Part shown: in pieces, positions 19,708 through 29,112 of the stretch
How the letters are laid out: each line of letters begins with the position of its first letter
Numbering within the stretch: the first letter of the stretch is position 1
DNA from: Rahnella ecdela
Lineage (GTDB): Bacteria > Pseudomonadota > Gammaproteobacteria > Enterobacterales > Enterobacteriaceae
Assembly: GCF_019049625.1 (NCBI RefSeq)
Contig: NZ_JAFMOY010000133.1
Span: 496,001-560,000, forward strand
DNA: 64,000 nt
Reading direction: 5' to 3'
The notes under the pieces: model-generated
The model's database searches: none
The model's input: only the letters and a program-made list of their open reading frames with translations
Told to the model about the DNA's origin: nothing
Program-made: the position numbers and the translations under genes

Positions 19708-20630
19708 TATTTCTTTTCCTCACTGCCGTTCACCAGCGTGACAAACAGCTCTTCCAGACGGTTTGCTTTATTACGCATACTCAATACCTGCACACCCTGC
19801 TTGCTCAGCTGGCTGAACAAGGAATTCAGCCCCTGCTCACGCATAACTTCCACTTCCAGCGTGGACGTATCTGTCAGATGACTGCGGTAGCCTTCGAGCA
19901 CCGGCAGCGGACTTTTTGAGCCTAAATCCAGAATAAAAGTTTCGGATTTCAGCTTCGACAGCAGCTCTTTCATGCTGGTATTTTCCACCAGCTGACCGCC
20001 CTGAATAATGCCGATGTTACGGCACAGCATTTCCGCTTCTTCCAGATAGTGCGTGGTCAGAATGATGGTGGTCCCTTGCGCGTTCAGCTCTTTCAGGAAG
20101 CCCCACATAGAGCGACGCAGTTCGATATCCACACCTGCCGTTGGCTCATCGAGGATCAGCAGTTTTGGCTCGTGCATCAGCGCACGGGCGATCATCAGAC
20201 GACGCTTCATCCCGCCGGACAGCATGCGCGAACGCTCATTCCGCTTGCCCCATAAATCCAGCTGCGTTAGATATTTTTCCGCACGTTGCAATGCCAGCGG
20301 ACGTGGCACGCCGTAATAACCGGCCTGATTCACCACCACCTGCATGACGGTTTCAAACGGGTTGAAGTTGAATTCCTGTGGCACCAGACCTAGCTGGCGC
20401 TTAGCGTTAACGATGTCTTTATCAATGTCGTAGCCAAACACCTGCACTTTGCCGGCAGTTTTGTTGACCAGTGAACTGATGATACCAATGGTGGTGGATT
20501 TACCCGCACCATTCGGCCCAAGCAGGGCATAAAAATCGCCAGCTTCGACGCGCAGATCGATTCCACGCAAAGCCTGTACACCACCGGCGTAAGTTTTGGT
20601 TAACTTTTCCAGTTCCAATGCATAATTCAT
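19707..20630 (-). CDS. yadG: ABC transporter ATPase YadG
   Basis: Cytoplasmic ATPase for the YadH permease. 307 residues. Walker A is GPNGAGKST, the signature is LSGGMKRRL, and Walker B is LLILDEPTAGVD, with the H-loop in TTHYLEEAE. The C-terminal extension of about 80 residues is typical of ABC-2 exporters of the NodI/DrrA type. It lies divergent from can with a 133-base shared regulatory region (20631-20763) in which I see no clear operator. Substrate unknown. Confidence 0.94.
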   Translation of the reverse strand: MNYALELEKLTKTYAGGVQALRGIDLRVEAGDFYALLGPNGAGKSTTIGIISSLVNKTAGKVQVFGYDIDKDIVNAKRQLGLVPQEFNFNPFETVMQVVVNQAGYYGVPRPLALQRAEKYLTQLDLWGKRNERSRMLSGGMKRRLMIARALMHEPKLLILDEPTAGVDIELRRSMWGFLKELNAQGTTIILTTHYLEEAEMLCRNIGIIQGGQLVENTSMKELLSKLKSETFILDLGSKSPLPVLEGYRSHLTDTSTLEVEVMREQGLNSLFSQLSKQGVQVLSMRNKANRLEELFVTLVNGSEEKK

Positions 20631-20763
20631 AAAGGGAGCGTACCTTCTTGTGAAAACCCTGTTGTAGGAATGAGTAAGTGGAGATGCCGAATCAGTTTGA
20701 AAAGTCGGGGCATTGCCCTATATTACCCCATCGCAGTGAGCTCGTTACAGGCTATTAACCTCC

Positions 20764-21420
20764 ATGAATGACATAGAAAGACTCATCAGTAACAACGCAG
20801 CCTGGTCCAAAACCATGATTGATGAAGATCCTGGTTTCTTTGAGCGGCTTTCCCAATCTCAAAAACCCCGTTTCCTGTGGATTGGCTGTTCCGATAGCCG
20901 TGTCCCTGCCGAGCGCCTGACCGGTCTGGAGCCAGGCGAACTGTTTGTTCACCGTAACGTCGCCAACTTGGTTATCCACACCGACTTAAACTGCCTGTCC
21001 GTTGTGCAATATGCTATCGACGTGCTGGAAGTCGAACACGTGATTATCTGCGGTCACTACGGCTGTGGCGGTGTGCAGGCAGCGGTTGAAAACCCTGAAT
21101 TGGGTTTGATTAATAACTGGTTGTTGCACATCCGTGACATCTGGTACAAACACAGCTCCCTCTTGGGTGAACTGTCGCCAGAAAAACGTCTCGATAAATT
21201 GTGCGAACTGAATGTGGTTGAGCAAGTCTACAACCTTGGCCATTCCACCGTGATGCAATCGGCCTGGAAACGGGGCCAGAAAGTCACCCTGCACGGCTGG
21301 GTATACGGCATTCAGGATGGACGTCTGCGCAACCTCGAAGTTGACGCCACCAGCCGCGAAACGCTGGAACAGCGCTACCGTCAGGGTGTCTCCGCCCTGC
21401 TCAACGGTGACCCGCAGTAA
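20764..21420 (+). CDS. can: Beta-class carbonic anhydrase Can
   Basis: Interconverts CO2 and bicarbonate, supplying bicarbonate for carboxylation reactions when CO2 is low. 218 residues (E. coli 220). The zinc ligands are all present: Cys42 and Asp44 (GCSDSRVP), His98 and Cys101 (ICGHYGCGG). Arg46 of the Asp-Arg dyad is present. The start at 20764 is supported by the conserved [12 protein letters not shown]-terminus. A strong terminator follows. Confidence 0.96.
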   Translation: MNDIERLISNNAAWSKTMIDEDPGFFERLSQSQKPRFLWIGCSDSRVPAERLTGLEPGELFVHRNVANLVIHTDLNCLSVVQYAIDVLEVEHVIICGHYGCGGVQAAVENPELGLINNWLLHIRDIWYKHSSLLGELSPEKRLDKLCELNVVEQVYNLGHSTVMQSAWKRGQKVTLHGWVYGIQDGRLRNLEVDATSRETLEQRYRQGVSALLNGDPQ

Positions 21421-21453
21421 CAAGCCGCACTACTTTACAGAATTTAAAAAAAC

Positions 21454-21479
21454 AAAAGGCACAAAAATGTGCCTTTTTT
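21454..21479 (+). terminator. Rho-independent terminator of can
   Basis: Perfect 10-bp stem AAAAGGCACA/TGTGCCTTTT with a 4-base A loop, ending in a run of T, 33 bases after the can stop. Confidence 0.85.
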
Positions 21480-21489
21480 AGTGCCTTTT

Positions 21490-21606
21490 TCAGGAAGAAC
21501 GCCGGGGGCGTAGCCGATGACGCCAGTTCTGACGCGGCAAGCGCGGAGCATCCGCAGTGGACACAAAGTCCATGAGGAATACGAGCACTTCCCGCGCCGG
21601 AAATGG
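21490..21606. other. Unassigned GC-rich intergenic sequence between can and hpt
   Basis: About 117 bases after the can terminator and before the convergent hpt. It is richer in GC than neighbouring spacers, contains a small stem (TGGAC/GTCCA near 21558-21572) and a 12-codon ATG-to-TAA frame, but no recognised family. It looks like a possible dispersed repeat or remnant of a former gene end. In E. coli gcd lies near this spot. Confidence 0.3.
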
Positions 21607-21626
21607 CTAAATCGGGTAGCCAGACA

Positions 21627-22163
21627 TTATTCGTCCAGCATTACGACCTTGCCGACATACGGCAGATGGCGATATCGCTGGGCGTAGTCGATGCCATAGC
21701 CGACAACGAATTCGTCGGGGATCGGGAAGCCGACGTATTCGACTTTTACGTCTACTTCGCGGCGTTCTGGTTTATCCAGCAGGGTGCAGATGGCCAGAGA
21801 TTTCGGGCCGCGCAGTTGCAGGAGTTCACGGACTTTACTCAGCGTGTTGCCGGAGTCGATGATGTCTTCAACGATGAGAACGTCTTTGCCACGAATGTCT
21901 TCGTCGAGGTCTTTGAGGATCTTGACGTCACGGGTGGTGGACATGCCGTTGCCATAGCTGGAGGCGGTCATAAAGTCTACTTCGTGCGGCACATCCACGG
22001 CGCGGCACAGGTCAGCCATAAACATGAAGGAACCGCGCAGCAGCCCAACAAGCACCATTTCGCTGCCGCTGTCGCGGTAGTGTTCGGTGATTTCACGGCC
22101 CAACTCGGCAATTCGGGTTTTGACTTCCTGTTCGGAAATCATGACGTCAACACGATGTTTCAT
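21627..22163 (-). CDS. hpt: Hypoxanthine phosphoribosyltransferase
   Basis: Purine salvage: converts hypoxanthine (and less well guanine) with PRPP to IMP. 178 residues from the ATG at 22163, equal to E. coli; the frame reaches an upstream start at 22178 that is not conserved. The PRPP-binding motif is [15 protein letters not shown], and the flexible loop holds [12 protein letters not shown]. It is divergent from nothing close: the 131-base gap to cueO on the same strand carries the likely promoter. Confidence 0.96.
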   Translation of the reverse strand: MKHRVDVMISEQEVKTRIAELGREITEHYRDSGSEMVLVGLLRGSFMFMADLCRAVDVPHEVDFMTASSYGNGMSTTRDVKILKDLDEDIRGKDVLIVEDIIDSGNTLSKVRELLQLRGPKSLAICTLLDKPERREVDVKVEYVGFPIPDEFVVGYGIDYAQRYRHLPYVGKVVMLDE

Positions 22164-22294
22164 ATAAAGACTAACCACCTGATTTAAGAATATTTATCGC
22201 CACTTTTAAACAAAATGGCGACCATATAGTGGAAAGGATTATATCAAAGAACCCGGCGACGGGTCACGCACCGGGGCTTTTACAGGCAGGATTA

Positions 22295-23899
22295 TCACGC
22301 CGAAACCGTAAACCCGAGCATCATGCCGGTGTCTTCGTGTTCAAGCAAATGACAGTGCGCCATGTAAGCATGTTGCTTATCCGCCGGGTGATTAAAGCGC
22401 ACCAGCACTTCGCTGCGGGCACCTTCAACACGCACGATGTCCTTCCAGCCCTGACGATGTGGTGGAACCGGCTGACCGTTTTCAGAAAGAATACGGAACT
22501 GTGTGCCATGGATATGGAACGGGTGCAGCATCATGTCGCCTTCACCTGAAATGGTCCATTTTTCGTACTGGCCTTGTTTCACATCGAACGCAGGCACATT
22601 CATGTCATAGGCTTTACCGTTAATTTTATTGCCCGGCATGAAGTTATAGCCGCCGGAAGATTTGCTCATGTCCATGCCCGCCATACTGCCATGACCGTCA
22701 TGTTCTGAACCGGACATGCCCGGCATCGCCGCCATATCACCACCGCCGTGATCCATACTCATTCCGGCCATCGCATTGTGACCGTAGCGTTTCATCAGCG
22801 CGGCCATGCCCTGCTGATCCAACTGCGGATCCATCATCAGTTGTAGCCAACGGGTCGGCAAATTATCGACTGACACCAGCGCCGGAATCGGCACCAGCGT
22901 ATCCGGCAGCGAACTGCCGCTTTGGGTCAACGTGGGCTGAATGCGCAGCACCGGCAACGGTTTATCGAACGGTGCCAACGTCATGCCCATTTGTTTTACC
23001 GGCAATGTCACCAGGTCAAACGCTTTGCCGTCGCTGCAATCAATCAGCACTTCAAAACGCTCGCCCATCAGCAAAGATAAATCTCTCACTTTCACCGGTT
23101 CAGGCAGGAAACCGCCGTCGCTGGCAATGACATACATCGGCCGCTGGTCACTGGTGGCGATGTGCAGCGAGCGCGCATTACAGCCATTGAGCAGACGAAA
23201 ACGCACCCAGCCGCGGGAAATGCCGTGCTGCGGATAGACCGCGCCGTTGGTCAGCATATGCTGTCCGAACCAGCCGACGGCAGCGGTCATGACGTCCATC
23301 TGATAATCAATCTGTCCGGCATCGTTCAGGCGTTTATCCTGCAAAATGACCGGAATATCATCCACGCCCCAACGTTTTGGGATCTGCAACAGGTCGCTGG
23401 CTTCATCTTCAATCAGCACCATTCCGGCCAGCCCCATCGCCACCTGATAACCGCTGGTCTGATGCGGATGCGGATGGAACCAGCAGGTAGACGCTGGCTG
23501 ATCCAGCGTGAAACTGACTTTACGTTTTTCACCCGGGGTGATCAGGGCCTGTGGGCCGCCGTCAACTTCACCGGGAATTTCCAGCCCGTGCCAGTGAACA
23601 GTACTGGCAACTTCCAGACGGTTATTGACGGTCACATCGACCGGTTTGCCGCGACGGATGCGCAGCGCCGGGCCGAGAAGATTGCCGTTAACGCCCCAGG
23701 TTTCGGTGTTAACCCCGGGCAAAAACTGGCTCTGGCCGCGCTGTAACGTCAGCATAATGCCGTTGCGGATATCCGGTTCAAGCAGCGCAGGAATAGGCAA
23801 TGCCGGGCGGTCAGCGGCGAGCGCGAAGCGGCTCCAGCCGGGCAGCGTACTGGCGGCGCCCATCAGGGTCGTCCACTTTACGAAATCACGACGGTTCAT
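22295..23899 (-). CDS. cueO: CueO, periplasmic multicopper oxidase
   Basis: Oxidises Cu(I) in the periplasm and protects against copper. 534 residues (E. coli 516). The N-terminus has a Tat motif (NRRDFVK) and signal segment. Copper ligands lie in [32 protein letters not shown] and [14 protein letters not shown] Met/His-rich insert in the second half ([18 protein letters not shown] and on) corresponds to the CueO methionine-rich region that binds substrate copper. A CueR-type promoter with 19-bp spacer lies upstream, so copper induction is expected. In E. coli gcd separates it from hpt; here it does not. Confidence 0.96.
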   Translation of the reverse strand: MNRRDFVKWTTLMGAASTLPGWSRFALAADRPALPIPALLEPDIRNGIMLTLQRGQSQFLPGVNTETWGVNGNLLGPALRIRRGKPVDVTVNNRLEVASTVHWHGLEIPGEVDGGPQALITPGEKRKVSFTLDQPASTCWFHPHPHQTSGYQVAMGLAGMVLIEDEASDLLQIPKRWGVDDIPVILQDKRLNDAGQIDYQMDVMTAAVGWFGQHMLTNGAVYPQHGISRGWVRFRLLNGCNARSLHIATSDQRPMYVIASDGGFLPEPVKVRDLSLLMGERFEVLIDCSDGKAFDLVTLPVKQMGMTLAPFDKPLPVLRIQPTLTQSGSSLPDTLVPIPALVSVDNLPTRWLQLMMDPQLDQQGMAALMKRYGHNAMAGMSMDHGGGDMAAMPGMSGSEHDGHGSMAGMDMSKSSGGYNFMPGNKINGKAYDMNVPAFDVKQGQYEKWTISGEGDMMLHPFHIHGTQFRILSENGQPVPPHRQGWKDIVRVEGARSEVLVRFNHPADKQHAYMAHCHLLEHEDTGMMLGFTVSA

Positions 23900-23961
23900 T
23901 TTTCAGTCCTTATGAGGGCAATTGCCAGACGGATGGCGTAAGCGTGCCATAATAGTACGAC

Positions 23962-23992
23962 AGCCTAACCCTTCCCCTTAGGGGAAGGTCAA
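23962..23992 (-). promoter_or_regulatory. CueR-type copper-inducible promoter of cueO
   Basis: On the minus strand TTGACC (-35) and TAGGCT (-10) are 19 bases apart, the long spacer typical of MerR-family promoters. Between and over them lies the palindrome CCTTCCCC-TTA-GGGGAAGG (23970-23988), closely matching the E. coli CueR operators of copA and cueO. It lies 63 bases upstream of the cueO ATG. Confidence 0.88.
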
Positions 23993-24108
23993 GTGGCTCA
24001 GCGGGAAAAGAAATTTGGTGCCGCTCAGTGCAAATATGGTAACGTCCTTTTAACTGTTTGTGAGCCAAGTCTTTCTGACTTTCTATCTAAAAGAACAAGA
24101 ACACGCCG

Positions 24109-24456
24109 ATGAAAAAAACAACATTGTGTTTGCTATTACTGTCGCTGCTTGGCTTTTCCTCCGCCAGTCAGGCGCTGAGTGAATCAGAAGCGGAAGATCT
24201 GGCGGATCTGACCGCAGTCTTCGTTTATCTGAAAAACAATTGTGGCTACGAACAGCTGCCAAATACCCAAATCAAACGCGCGATTGTGTTCTTCGCTCAG
24301 CAAAACCGGTGGGATCTGAGCAATTACAACAGCTTTAATATGCAGTCGATGGGCGAAGACAGCTACCGCGACCTGAGCGGTATCGCGGTGCCTAAACCGA
24401 CCAAATGCAAATCTCTGGCGCGTGATTCTCTGAGTCTGCTGGCCTACACCAACTAA
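24109..24456 (+). CDS. yacC: YacC, PulS/OutS-family pilotin-like periplasmic protein
   Basis: Small exported protein of the PulS/OutS family. Relatives of this family pilot type II secretion secretins to the outer membrane, but YacC's own function is not established. 115 residues, equal to E. coli YacC. It has a signal peptide (KKTTLCLLLLSLLGFSSASQALS). There is no lipobox cysteine, so it is probably soluble periplasmic. Two mature cysteines (NNCGYEQ and TKCKSL) could form a disulfide. The ALSESEAEDLADLTAVFV start of the mature protein is strongly conserved. It lies divergent from cueO and upstream of speE. Confidence 0.9.
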   Translation: MKKTTLCLLLLSLLGFSSASQALSESEAEDLADLTAVFVYLKNNCGYEQLPNTQIKRAIVFFAQQNRWDLSNYNSFNMQSMGEDSYRDLSGIAVPKPTKCKSLARDSLSLLAYTN

Positions 24457-24661
24457 ATATCTCAGCCAGTCTACAGGCTCTGTGCTCCGTCATTTTGTTG
24501 CCGGAGCCGCTTCCCCTCCCCTCTGCTATCCGCGTCACGCCTGCCTCAGCTACACTTAACCTAAATTGATTTGTCTGAAATTCAACCGTGCATGGACCGG
24601 CAGAGTTAGCTATCATGTGCGCCCATTTTTATGGCTGCGATTGATCAGGAGAAACAACAAC

Positions 24662-25537
24662 ATGTCCCAGAGCTCGTCATCCAAAGAAATATGGTATGAG
24701 ACGCTGCACGCCCATTTTGGCCAGTACTTCAGCGTCGATAAAGAGTTATACCGTGACAAAACCGAGCATCAGGATCTTGTGATTTTCGAAAACGCCGCGC
24801 TGGGTCGCGTAATGGCGCTCGACGGCGTGGTGCAAACCACCGAGCGTGATGAATTCATTTATCACGAAATGTTGACCCACGTGCCATTATTCGCCCACGG
24901 AAATGCCAAAAAGGTGCTGATCATCGGCGGTGGCGACGGCGCAATGCTGCGCGAAGTGTGTCGCCACAAAGGCGTGGAATCGGTGACGATGGTGGAAATT
25001 GATGCCGGCGTGGTGGAGTTTTGCCGCCAGTATCTGCCCAACCATAATGCTGGTGCCTATGACGATCCGCGTTTCAAGCTAGTGATCGACGATGGCGTAA
25101 ATTTCGTTAATCAGACCGCTGAAATGTTTGATGTGATCATCTCCGACTGTACCGATCCGATCGGTCCCGGAGAAAGTCTGTTTACCTCCACATTCTACGA
25201 AGGCTGTGCCCGTTGTCTCAAACCGGGCGGCATTTTCGTGGCACAAAATGGCGTGTGCTTCCTCCAGCAGGATGAAGCGGTCAACAGTCACACCAAACTG
25301 AGCCACTATTTCAGTGATGTCAGTTTCTATCAGGCCGCGATCCCGACCTATTACGGCGGCATCATGACCTTTGCCTGGGCGACCAACAGCCCGGAATATC
25401 GCCAGATTGACGGCACAACCTTGCAGGCGCGCTTTGACGCCGCAGATATCACCTGTCGTTATTACAATCCGGCGATTCATCACGGCAGCTTTGCCCTGCC
25501 GCAATATTTACTGAATGCCCTGTCAGCCGCGCGCTGA
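24662..25537 (+). CDS. speE: Spermidine synthase
   Basis: Transfers an aminopropyl group from decarboxylated S-adenosylmethionine to putrescine. 291 residues (E. coli 288) from the ATG at 24662, chosen because AGGAGA lies 10 bases upstream and [21 protein letters not shown] matches the family start; the frame is open from 24566. Key elements are the [11 protein letters not shown] nucleotide loop, [10 protein letters not shown] and the catalytic Asp in [11 protein letters not shown]. speD follows after 28 bases, giving the usual speED operon. Confidence 0.96.
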   Translation: MSQSSSSKEIWYETLHAHFGQYFSVDKELYRDKTEHQDLVIFENAALGRVMALDGVVQTTERDEFIYHEMLTHVPLFAHGNAKKVLIIGGGDGAMLREVCRHKGVESVTMVEIDAGVVEFCRQYLPNHNAGAYDDPRFKLVIDDGVNFVNQTAEMFDVIISDCTDPIGPGESLFTSTFYEGCARCLKPGGIFVAQNGVCFLQQDEAVNSHTKLSHYFSDVSFYQAAIPTYYGGIMTFAWATNSPEYRQIDGTTLQARFDAADITCRYYNPAIHHGSFALPQYLLNALSAAR

Positions 25538-25565
25538 TACTGCATCCATAAGGGGGTGGACTAAA

Positions 25566-26360
25566 TTGCAAAAGCTGAAACTGCATGGCTTCAATAACCT
25601 GACCAAAAGCCTGAGTTTTTGTATCTACGATATCTGCTACGCCAAAACCGCAGACGATCGTGATGGCTACATTGCCTACATTGACAAAGAATATAACGCC
25701 AACCGTTTGACGGAAATCCTCACTGAAACCTGTTCCATTATCGGTGCCAATATCCTCAACGTAGCGCGACAGGATTACGAACCACAGGGTGCGAGCGTCA
25801 CGATCCTGGTGAGCGAAGAGCCGATGGATCCGAGCGATGTCGATACCACTGAGCATCCGGGCCCGTTGCCAAATTCCGTAGTCGCGCATCTGGATAAAAG
25901 TCATATCTGCGTTCACACCTATCCGGAAAGTCATCCTGAAGGTGGTCTGTGCACCTTCCGCGCTGACATTGAAGTGTCGACCTGTGGCGTGATTTCACCG
26001 CTGAAAGCGCTGAACTATCTGATCCACCAGCTCGAATCCGACATCGTCACCATCGATTACCGCGTCCGCGGTTTTACCCGCGACGTAAACGGTGTGAAAC
26101 ATTACATCGACCATTCCATTAACTCGATTCAGAACTTCATGTCGCAGGATATGAAAGCGCTGTACGACATGATGGACGTTAACGTGTATCAGGAAAATAT
26201 CTTCCATACCAAGATGTTACTGAAAGAATTCGACCTGAAGCATTACCTGTTTAATGCAAAACCGGATGAACTGAGCGCGCAGGAGCGTAAAGAAATCACC
26301 GATTTGCTTTATAAGGAAATGCAGGAAATCTATTACGGCCGCAATCTGCCGTCAGTCTGA
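25566..26360 (+). CDS. speD: S-adenosylmethionine decarboxylase proenzyme
   Basis: Makes decarboxylated S-adenosylmethionine, the aminopropyl donor for SpeE. Pyruvoyl enzyme: self-cleavage is expected between Lys111 and Ser112 ([17 protein letters not shown]). 264 residues, equal to E. coli. The start is a TTG at 25566, preceded by a strong AGGGGGTGG ribosome-binding site; no ATG or GTG fits. The next residues, [21 protein letters not shown], match the family start. Followed by a rho-independent terminator. Confidence 0.95.
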   Translation: MQKLKLHGFNNLTKSLSFCIYDICYAKTADDRDGYIAYIDKEYNANRLTEILTETCSIIGANILNVARQDYEPQGASVTILVSEEPMDPSDVDTTEHPGPLPNSVVAHLDKSHICVHTYPESHPEGGLCTFRADIEVSTCGVISPLKALNYLIHQLESDIVTIDYRVRGFTRDVNGVKHYIDHSINSIQNFMSQDMKALYDMMDVNVYQENIFHTKMLLKEFDLKHYLFNAKPDELSAQERKEITDLLYKEMQEIYYGRNLPSV

Positions 26361-26379
26361 TCTGCGTTTAAGAAATAAG

Positions 26380-26413
26380 AAAAGACCGGACAGGTTTAAA
26401 TGTCCGGCCTTTT
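26380..26413 (+). terminator. Rho-independent terminator of speED
   Basis: Stem CCGGACA/TGTCCGG flanked by AAAAG/CTTTT pairing, with an 8-base loop and a run of six T, 20 bases after the speD stop. Confidence 0.85.
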
Positions 26414-26789
26414 TTGTATAGACAAATTCCGATAACGAATATCCCCCCTTTGCAACTCAATAAGCATTACTTAAGTAAAATATCCTCGCCGGTATAAAAA
26501 CCGGCTACACTCCTTAAGACAAATTAATATTTAAAGACTTATTAAATTCTTATTTAAGCCAAATTTATCGCCAATCGATCTAATAATTAAGCCAAATTTC
26601 AAAAATAATACAGAACCTGTAAATCAAATATAATTCATTTATAACCAATAATTTAGCTTACGGCAGATCAAAAGATCGCTTTTTTCTTAAAAACAGATAA
26701 ATCCCTTTATATATCCCCGCCCGACCATTAGCATCGCGTTATTGCTTACTAAGCAAACAGCTCCATCCACCTGCAAGCAGAAATATAAA
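26414..26789 (+). promoter_or_regulatory. AT-rich leader of the outer-membrane barrel gene, with direct repeats
   Basis: This stretch is much richer in A+T than the rest of the window and holds no gene I can support. It contains a small inverted repeat GCCGGT/ACCGGC (26488-26505) and a 13-base direct repeat TTAAGCCAAATTT at 26554-26566 and 26587-26599, 33 bases apart (about three helical turns). The repeats could be operator half-sites, and the AT-richness suggests H-NS silencing. Both are inferences. Confidence 0.45.
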
Positions 26790-27665
26790 ATGACAATGAG
26801 TAAATTAAAGACCGTACCCAGCCTGCTGGTCGCGAGTTCTTTATTGGTTTCCGGGGTTTCCCGGGCCGGGGAAAGTTTGTTAGGCAGCAATACTGAAGGG
26901 ATGCGGCACTATGTGAGTTACGGTGCTGAATATTATAAGTGGGACGAATCCGTCGATAATATGGACGGTAAATATGTTGCTGAACATGGCCCGCGCCTGC
27001 GCGTTAATTTCGGATCCAATAATTACCTCGATACCCATAGCGGCTTATTAAAAGCCTGGGACATGAGCGTGATGTTCGGGATCGTCAGTTATAAAGGCAG
27101 CACGCTTGACGATCAGGCCAGCGTGCCGAACGGATCGCTGAAAGGCAAAACCTATTACACCGGCTACAGTGCGGATATGACGCGCGGTTACCGTTACCGG
27201 GCATCCGACAGTGTTTCTTTCGATATGAAAGGCGCACTCGGCGGCCAGGCGTGGTTGCGAAACATTCGCTCTGACGATGTATATATTGCCTCACAGGACA
27301 GAACACGTCAGTACACCGCCGTGGAAGTGACGTTGCAGCCTTACGCCAAAGCGTCCCTGGGCGCTAACTGGCAGATGACCGCAGATTCCCGTCTGAGTCT
27401 GGAAGGCGGTGCGCTGTATCCGATTAAAACCTGGACGCACAGTAATCAGGGCGCGGTCTGGCTTGAGCCGAAATCTAAGCTCTCGCCGTTCACCAGCCTG
27501 ACCTGGAATATCAACAAAGATGTCTTTGTGAAGGCCAGTTATGTGCACCAGAAATACGGTAAGTCGGACGAGAAAAAGGGTGACCTGAACGGAAGCACCG
27601 TCGGCTATTATCAGCCTGCGACAACCACTTCAACTATGGGTCTGGAAGTCGGTTTCTACTTCTGA
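26790..27665 (+). CDS. Putative outer-membrane beta-barrel protein of unknown function
   Basis: I do not recognise this as a named family. From the ATG at 26790 it has 291 residues: a signal peptide (KTVPSLLVASSLLVSGVSRA, cleavage probably before GESLL), then alternating polar/aromatic strands typical of a barrel (GMRHYVSYGAEYYKW, RLRVNFGSNN, FVKASYVHQKYG). It ends in aromatic Phe (GLEVGFYF), the signature recognised by the Bam machinery. A second ATG six bases downstream is an equal start candidate, and neither has a clear ribosome-binding site, so expression may need activation. It has its own AT-rich leader and terminator, so it is monocistronic. It is absent from this position in E. coli, where speD neighbours yacL. 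Porin or adhesin-like roles are possible but unproven. Confidence 0.7.
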   Translation: MTMSKLKTVPSLLVASSLLVSGVSRAGESLLGSNTEGMRHYVSYGAEYYKWDESVDNMDGKYVAEHGPRLRVNFGSNNYLDTHSGLLKAWDMSVMFGIVSYKGSTLDDQASVPNGSLKGKTYYTGYSADMTRGYRYRASDSVSFDMKGALGGQAWLRNIRSDDVYIASQDRTRQYTAVEVTLQPYAKASLGANWQMTADSRLSLEGGALYPIKTWTHSNQGAVWLEPKSKLSPFTSLTWNINKDVFVKASYVHQKYGKSDEKKGDLNGSTVGYYQPATTTSTMGLEVGFYF

Positions 27666-27690
27666 TGATCTCAGCCAATAAGAGTCCTTT

Positions 27691-27730
27691 AAGCGGATTG
27701 TTCCGGTGTAAATAACCGGGACAATCGCTT
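27691..27730 (+). terminator. Terminator hairpin after the outer-membrane barrel gene
   Basis: A long inverted repeat AAGCG-ATTGT-CCGGT / ACCGG-ACAAT-CGCTT with two mismatches and a 7-base loop lies 25 bases after the stop. The following T tract is short (ATCTT). Confidence 0.6.
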
Positions 27731-27768
27731 ATCTTAAAAGCCTCCCTTTCCAGAGGCTTACCTTTCAT

Positions 27769-28647
27769 ATGGATCGTTTCGCAACGCTGTTTGGCGTTCT
27801 CGCCATTTTATTGTGGAGTATGAGCGTGGCGCTCACCCGCAGTTTGTCCGAATCTCTGGGGCCTTTTGGTGCGGCCGCGTCTATTTATACGGTCAGCGGA
27901 ATTATGGTCTGGATGGCGGGCAGTAAGCCGACACTGCGCGGAGAATCGGCGGCATATCTCATCGTCTGCGGTCTGCTGTTTATCTTTTATATGGTGGCGT
28001 TTTCGCTGGCGATTGGACTGGCACATACGCGCCAGCAGACGCTGGAACTGGGGCTTATCAATTATTTATGGCCGAGCCTGACGCTGCTGTTTGCAGTGCC
28101 TTTACTGAAATTACGCGTGCGCTGGTGGATCTGGCCGGGCGTTATTCTGGCGTTTGCCGGTGTTCTGTGGGCGATCAGCGGCGGTCACGGACTGGATATT
28201 CATCAGCTGATGCGCAACGTGCGCGGCAATCCGGTGGCCTACAGTCTTGCGTTTGGCGCTGCCGTTTCCTGGGCGCTGTATTCCAATCTGGTGCGCGTAT
28301 TATGCAAGGGCAAAGGCGTGTTGCCACTCTTTTTACTCGCTACCGGTGCCGTGCTTTGGGTGCTGTATTTTCACTATTCATCGAATCGTATCAGCCTGAC
28401 GTTACCGGCAATTCTTGAATTACTGGCCATGGGTGCGGTGACCGCCATTTCGTATCAGTGCTGGGATATCGCGATGAAAAAAGGTAATGCGACACTGGTC
28501 GCTGCGTTGTCGTATTTCACACCTCTTTCTTCGATTCTGATTGCCGGATTGTGGCTGCACACTTTGCCGGGCGCGAGTTTCTGGCCGGGCGTGCTGATGG
28601 TGGTCGGCGGTTCGCTGCTGTGCTGGACCGCCTCGCGGGGAAAATAA
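27769..28647 (+). CDS. yddG: YddG-like aromatic amino-acid exporter (DMT superfamily)
   Basis: Ten-helix inner-membrane carrier of the drug/metabolite transporter superfamily. 292 residues, close to E. coli YddG (293), which exports aromatic amino acids and related compounds. Shared segments include ILLWSMSVALTRSLSESLGP near the start, NYLWPSLTLLFA, and the end GVLMVVGGSLLCW. Both EamA halves are present. The ribosome-binding site is weak. In E. coli yddG lies elsewhere, so the location here (beside yacL) differs. YddG identity is likely; another DMT paralogue with different substrates remains possible. Confidence 0.78.
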   Translation: MDRFATLFGVLAILLWSMSVALTRSLSESLGPFGAAASIYTVSGIMVWMAGSKPTLRGESAAYLIVCGLLFIFYMVAFSLAIGLAHTRQQTLELGLINYLWPSLTLLFAVPLLKLRVRWWIWPGVILAFAGVLWAISGGHGLDIHQLMRNVRGNPVAYSLAFGAAVSWALYSNLVRVLCKGKGVLPLFLLATGAVLWVLYFHYSSNRISLTLPAILELLAMGAVTAISYQCWDIAMKKGNATLVAALSYFTPLSSILIAGLWLHTLPGASFWPGVLMVVGGSLLCWTASRGK

Positions 28648-28669
28648 ACTTATTCGATTGGTCGTAACC

Positions 28670-29035
28670 TTAGCGATAGGTCGTGACGAAAGCGCGGTAT
28701 TTGGCGAGGACTTGCAGAAAGTCCTCGACGCCACAGAACGCCAGGCTCTCTTCGTCGTAATAACTCATGCCTTCTTCGATCTCATCGCCGTCGAAATCCA
28801 GCTGATTGGCGCGGATCATCACTTCATCGTCGGCTAACAGCAGCGTGTATTCATGGCCGACCATTTGCGTCTGACGCTCGCTGCCTTTCAGCTCACTCAG
28901 CGCGGCTTCGACTTTATCCAGCACGCTCAGGTCGCCCTTCACTTCTTCATTAAGCCAGTGACCGAGCACTTCGTGGCCCATTGAAAAACGCACTTTGACC
29001 TCACCGGTAATATCGCGCAGAAAATCGTAATCCAT
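28670..29035 (-). CDS. yacL: YacL, UPF0231 family protein
   Basis: Small acidic protein of unknown function found next to acnB in enterobacteria. 121 residues from the ATG at 29035 (AGAGGA ribosome-binding site); the E. coli protein has 120. Conserved stretches are [20 protein letters not shown] and [20 protein letters not shown]. It lies downstream of acnB on the same strand, after the acnB terminator, so read-through or its own promoter must drive it. No enzymatic motif seen. Confidence 0.92.
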   Translation of the reverse strand: MDYDFLRDITGEVKVRFSMGHEVLGHWLNEEVKGDLSVLDKVEAALSELKGSERQTQMVGHEYTLLLADDEVMIRANQLDFDGDEIEEGMSYYDEESLAFCGVEDFLQVLAKYRAFVTTYR

Positions 29036-29062
29036 GGTGCAGTCCTCTGAAAAAATCACAAT

Positions 29063-29090
29063 AAAAAAGGGAGCCGAAGCTCCCTTTTCA
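29063..29090 (-). terminator. Rho-independent terminator of acnB
   Basis: Perfect 10-bp stem AAAAGGGAGC/GCTCCCTTTT with a 4-base loop, continuing into six U on the minus strand, 25 bases after the acnB stop. Confidence 0.85.
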
Positions 29091-29112
29091 ACACTGGCGC
29101 AAATATAACGAT

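Noticed and set aside
26414-26789. AT-rich stretch considered as a phage or island border
   Set aside because: No integrase, tRNA or attachment-site repeat is nearby; it is better read as a promoter/leader region.
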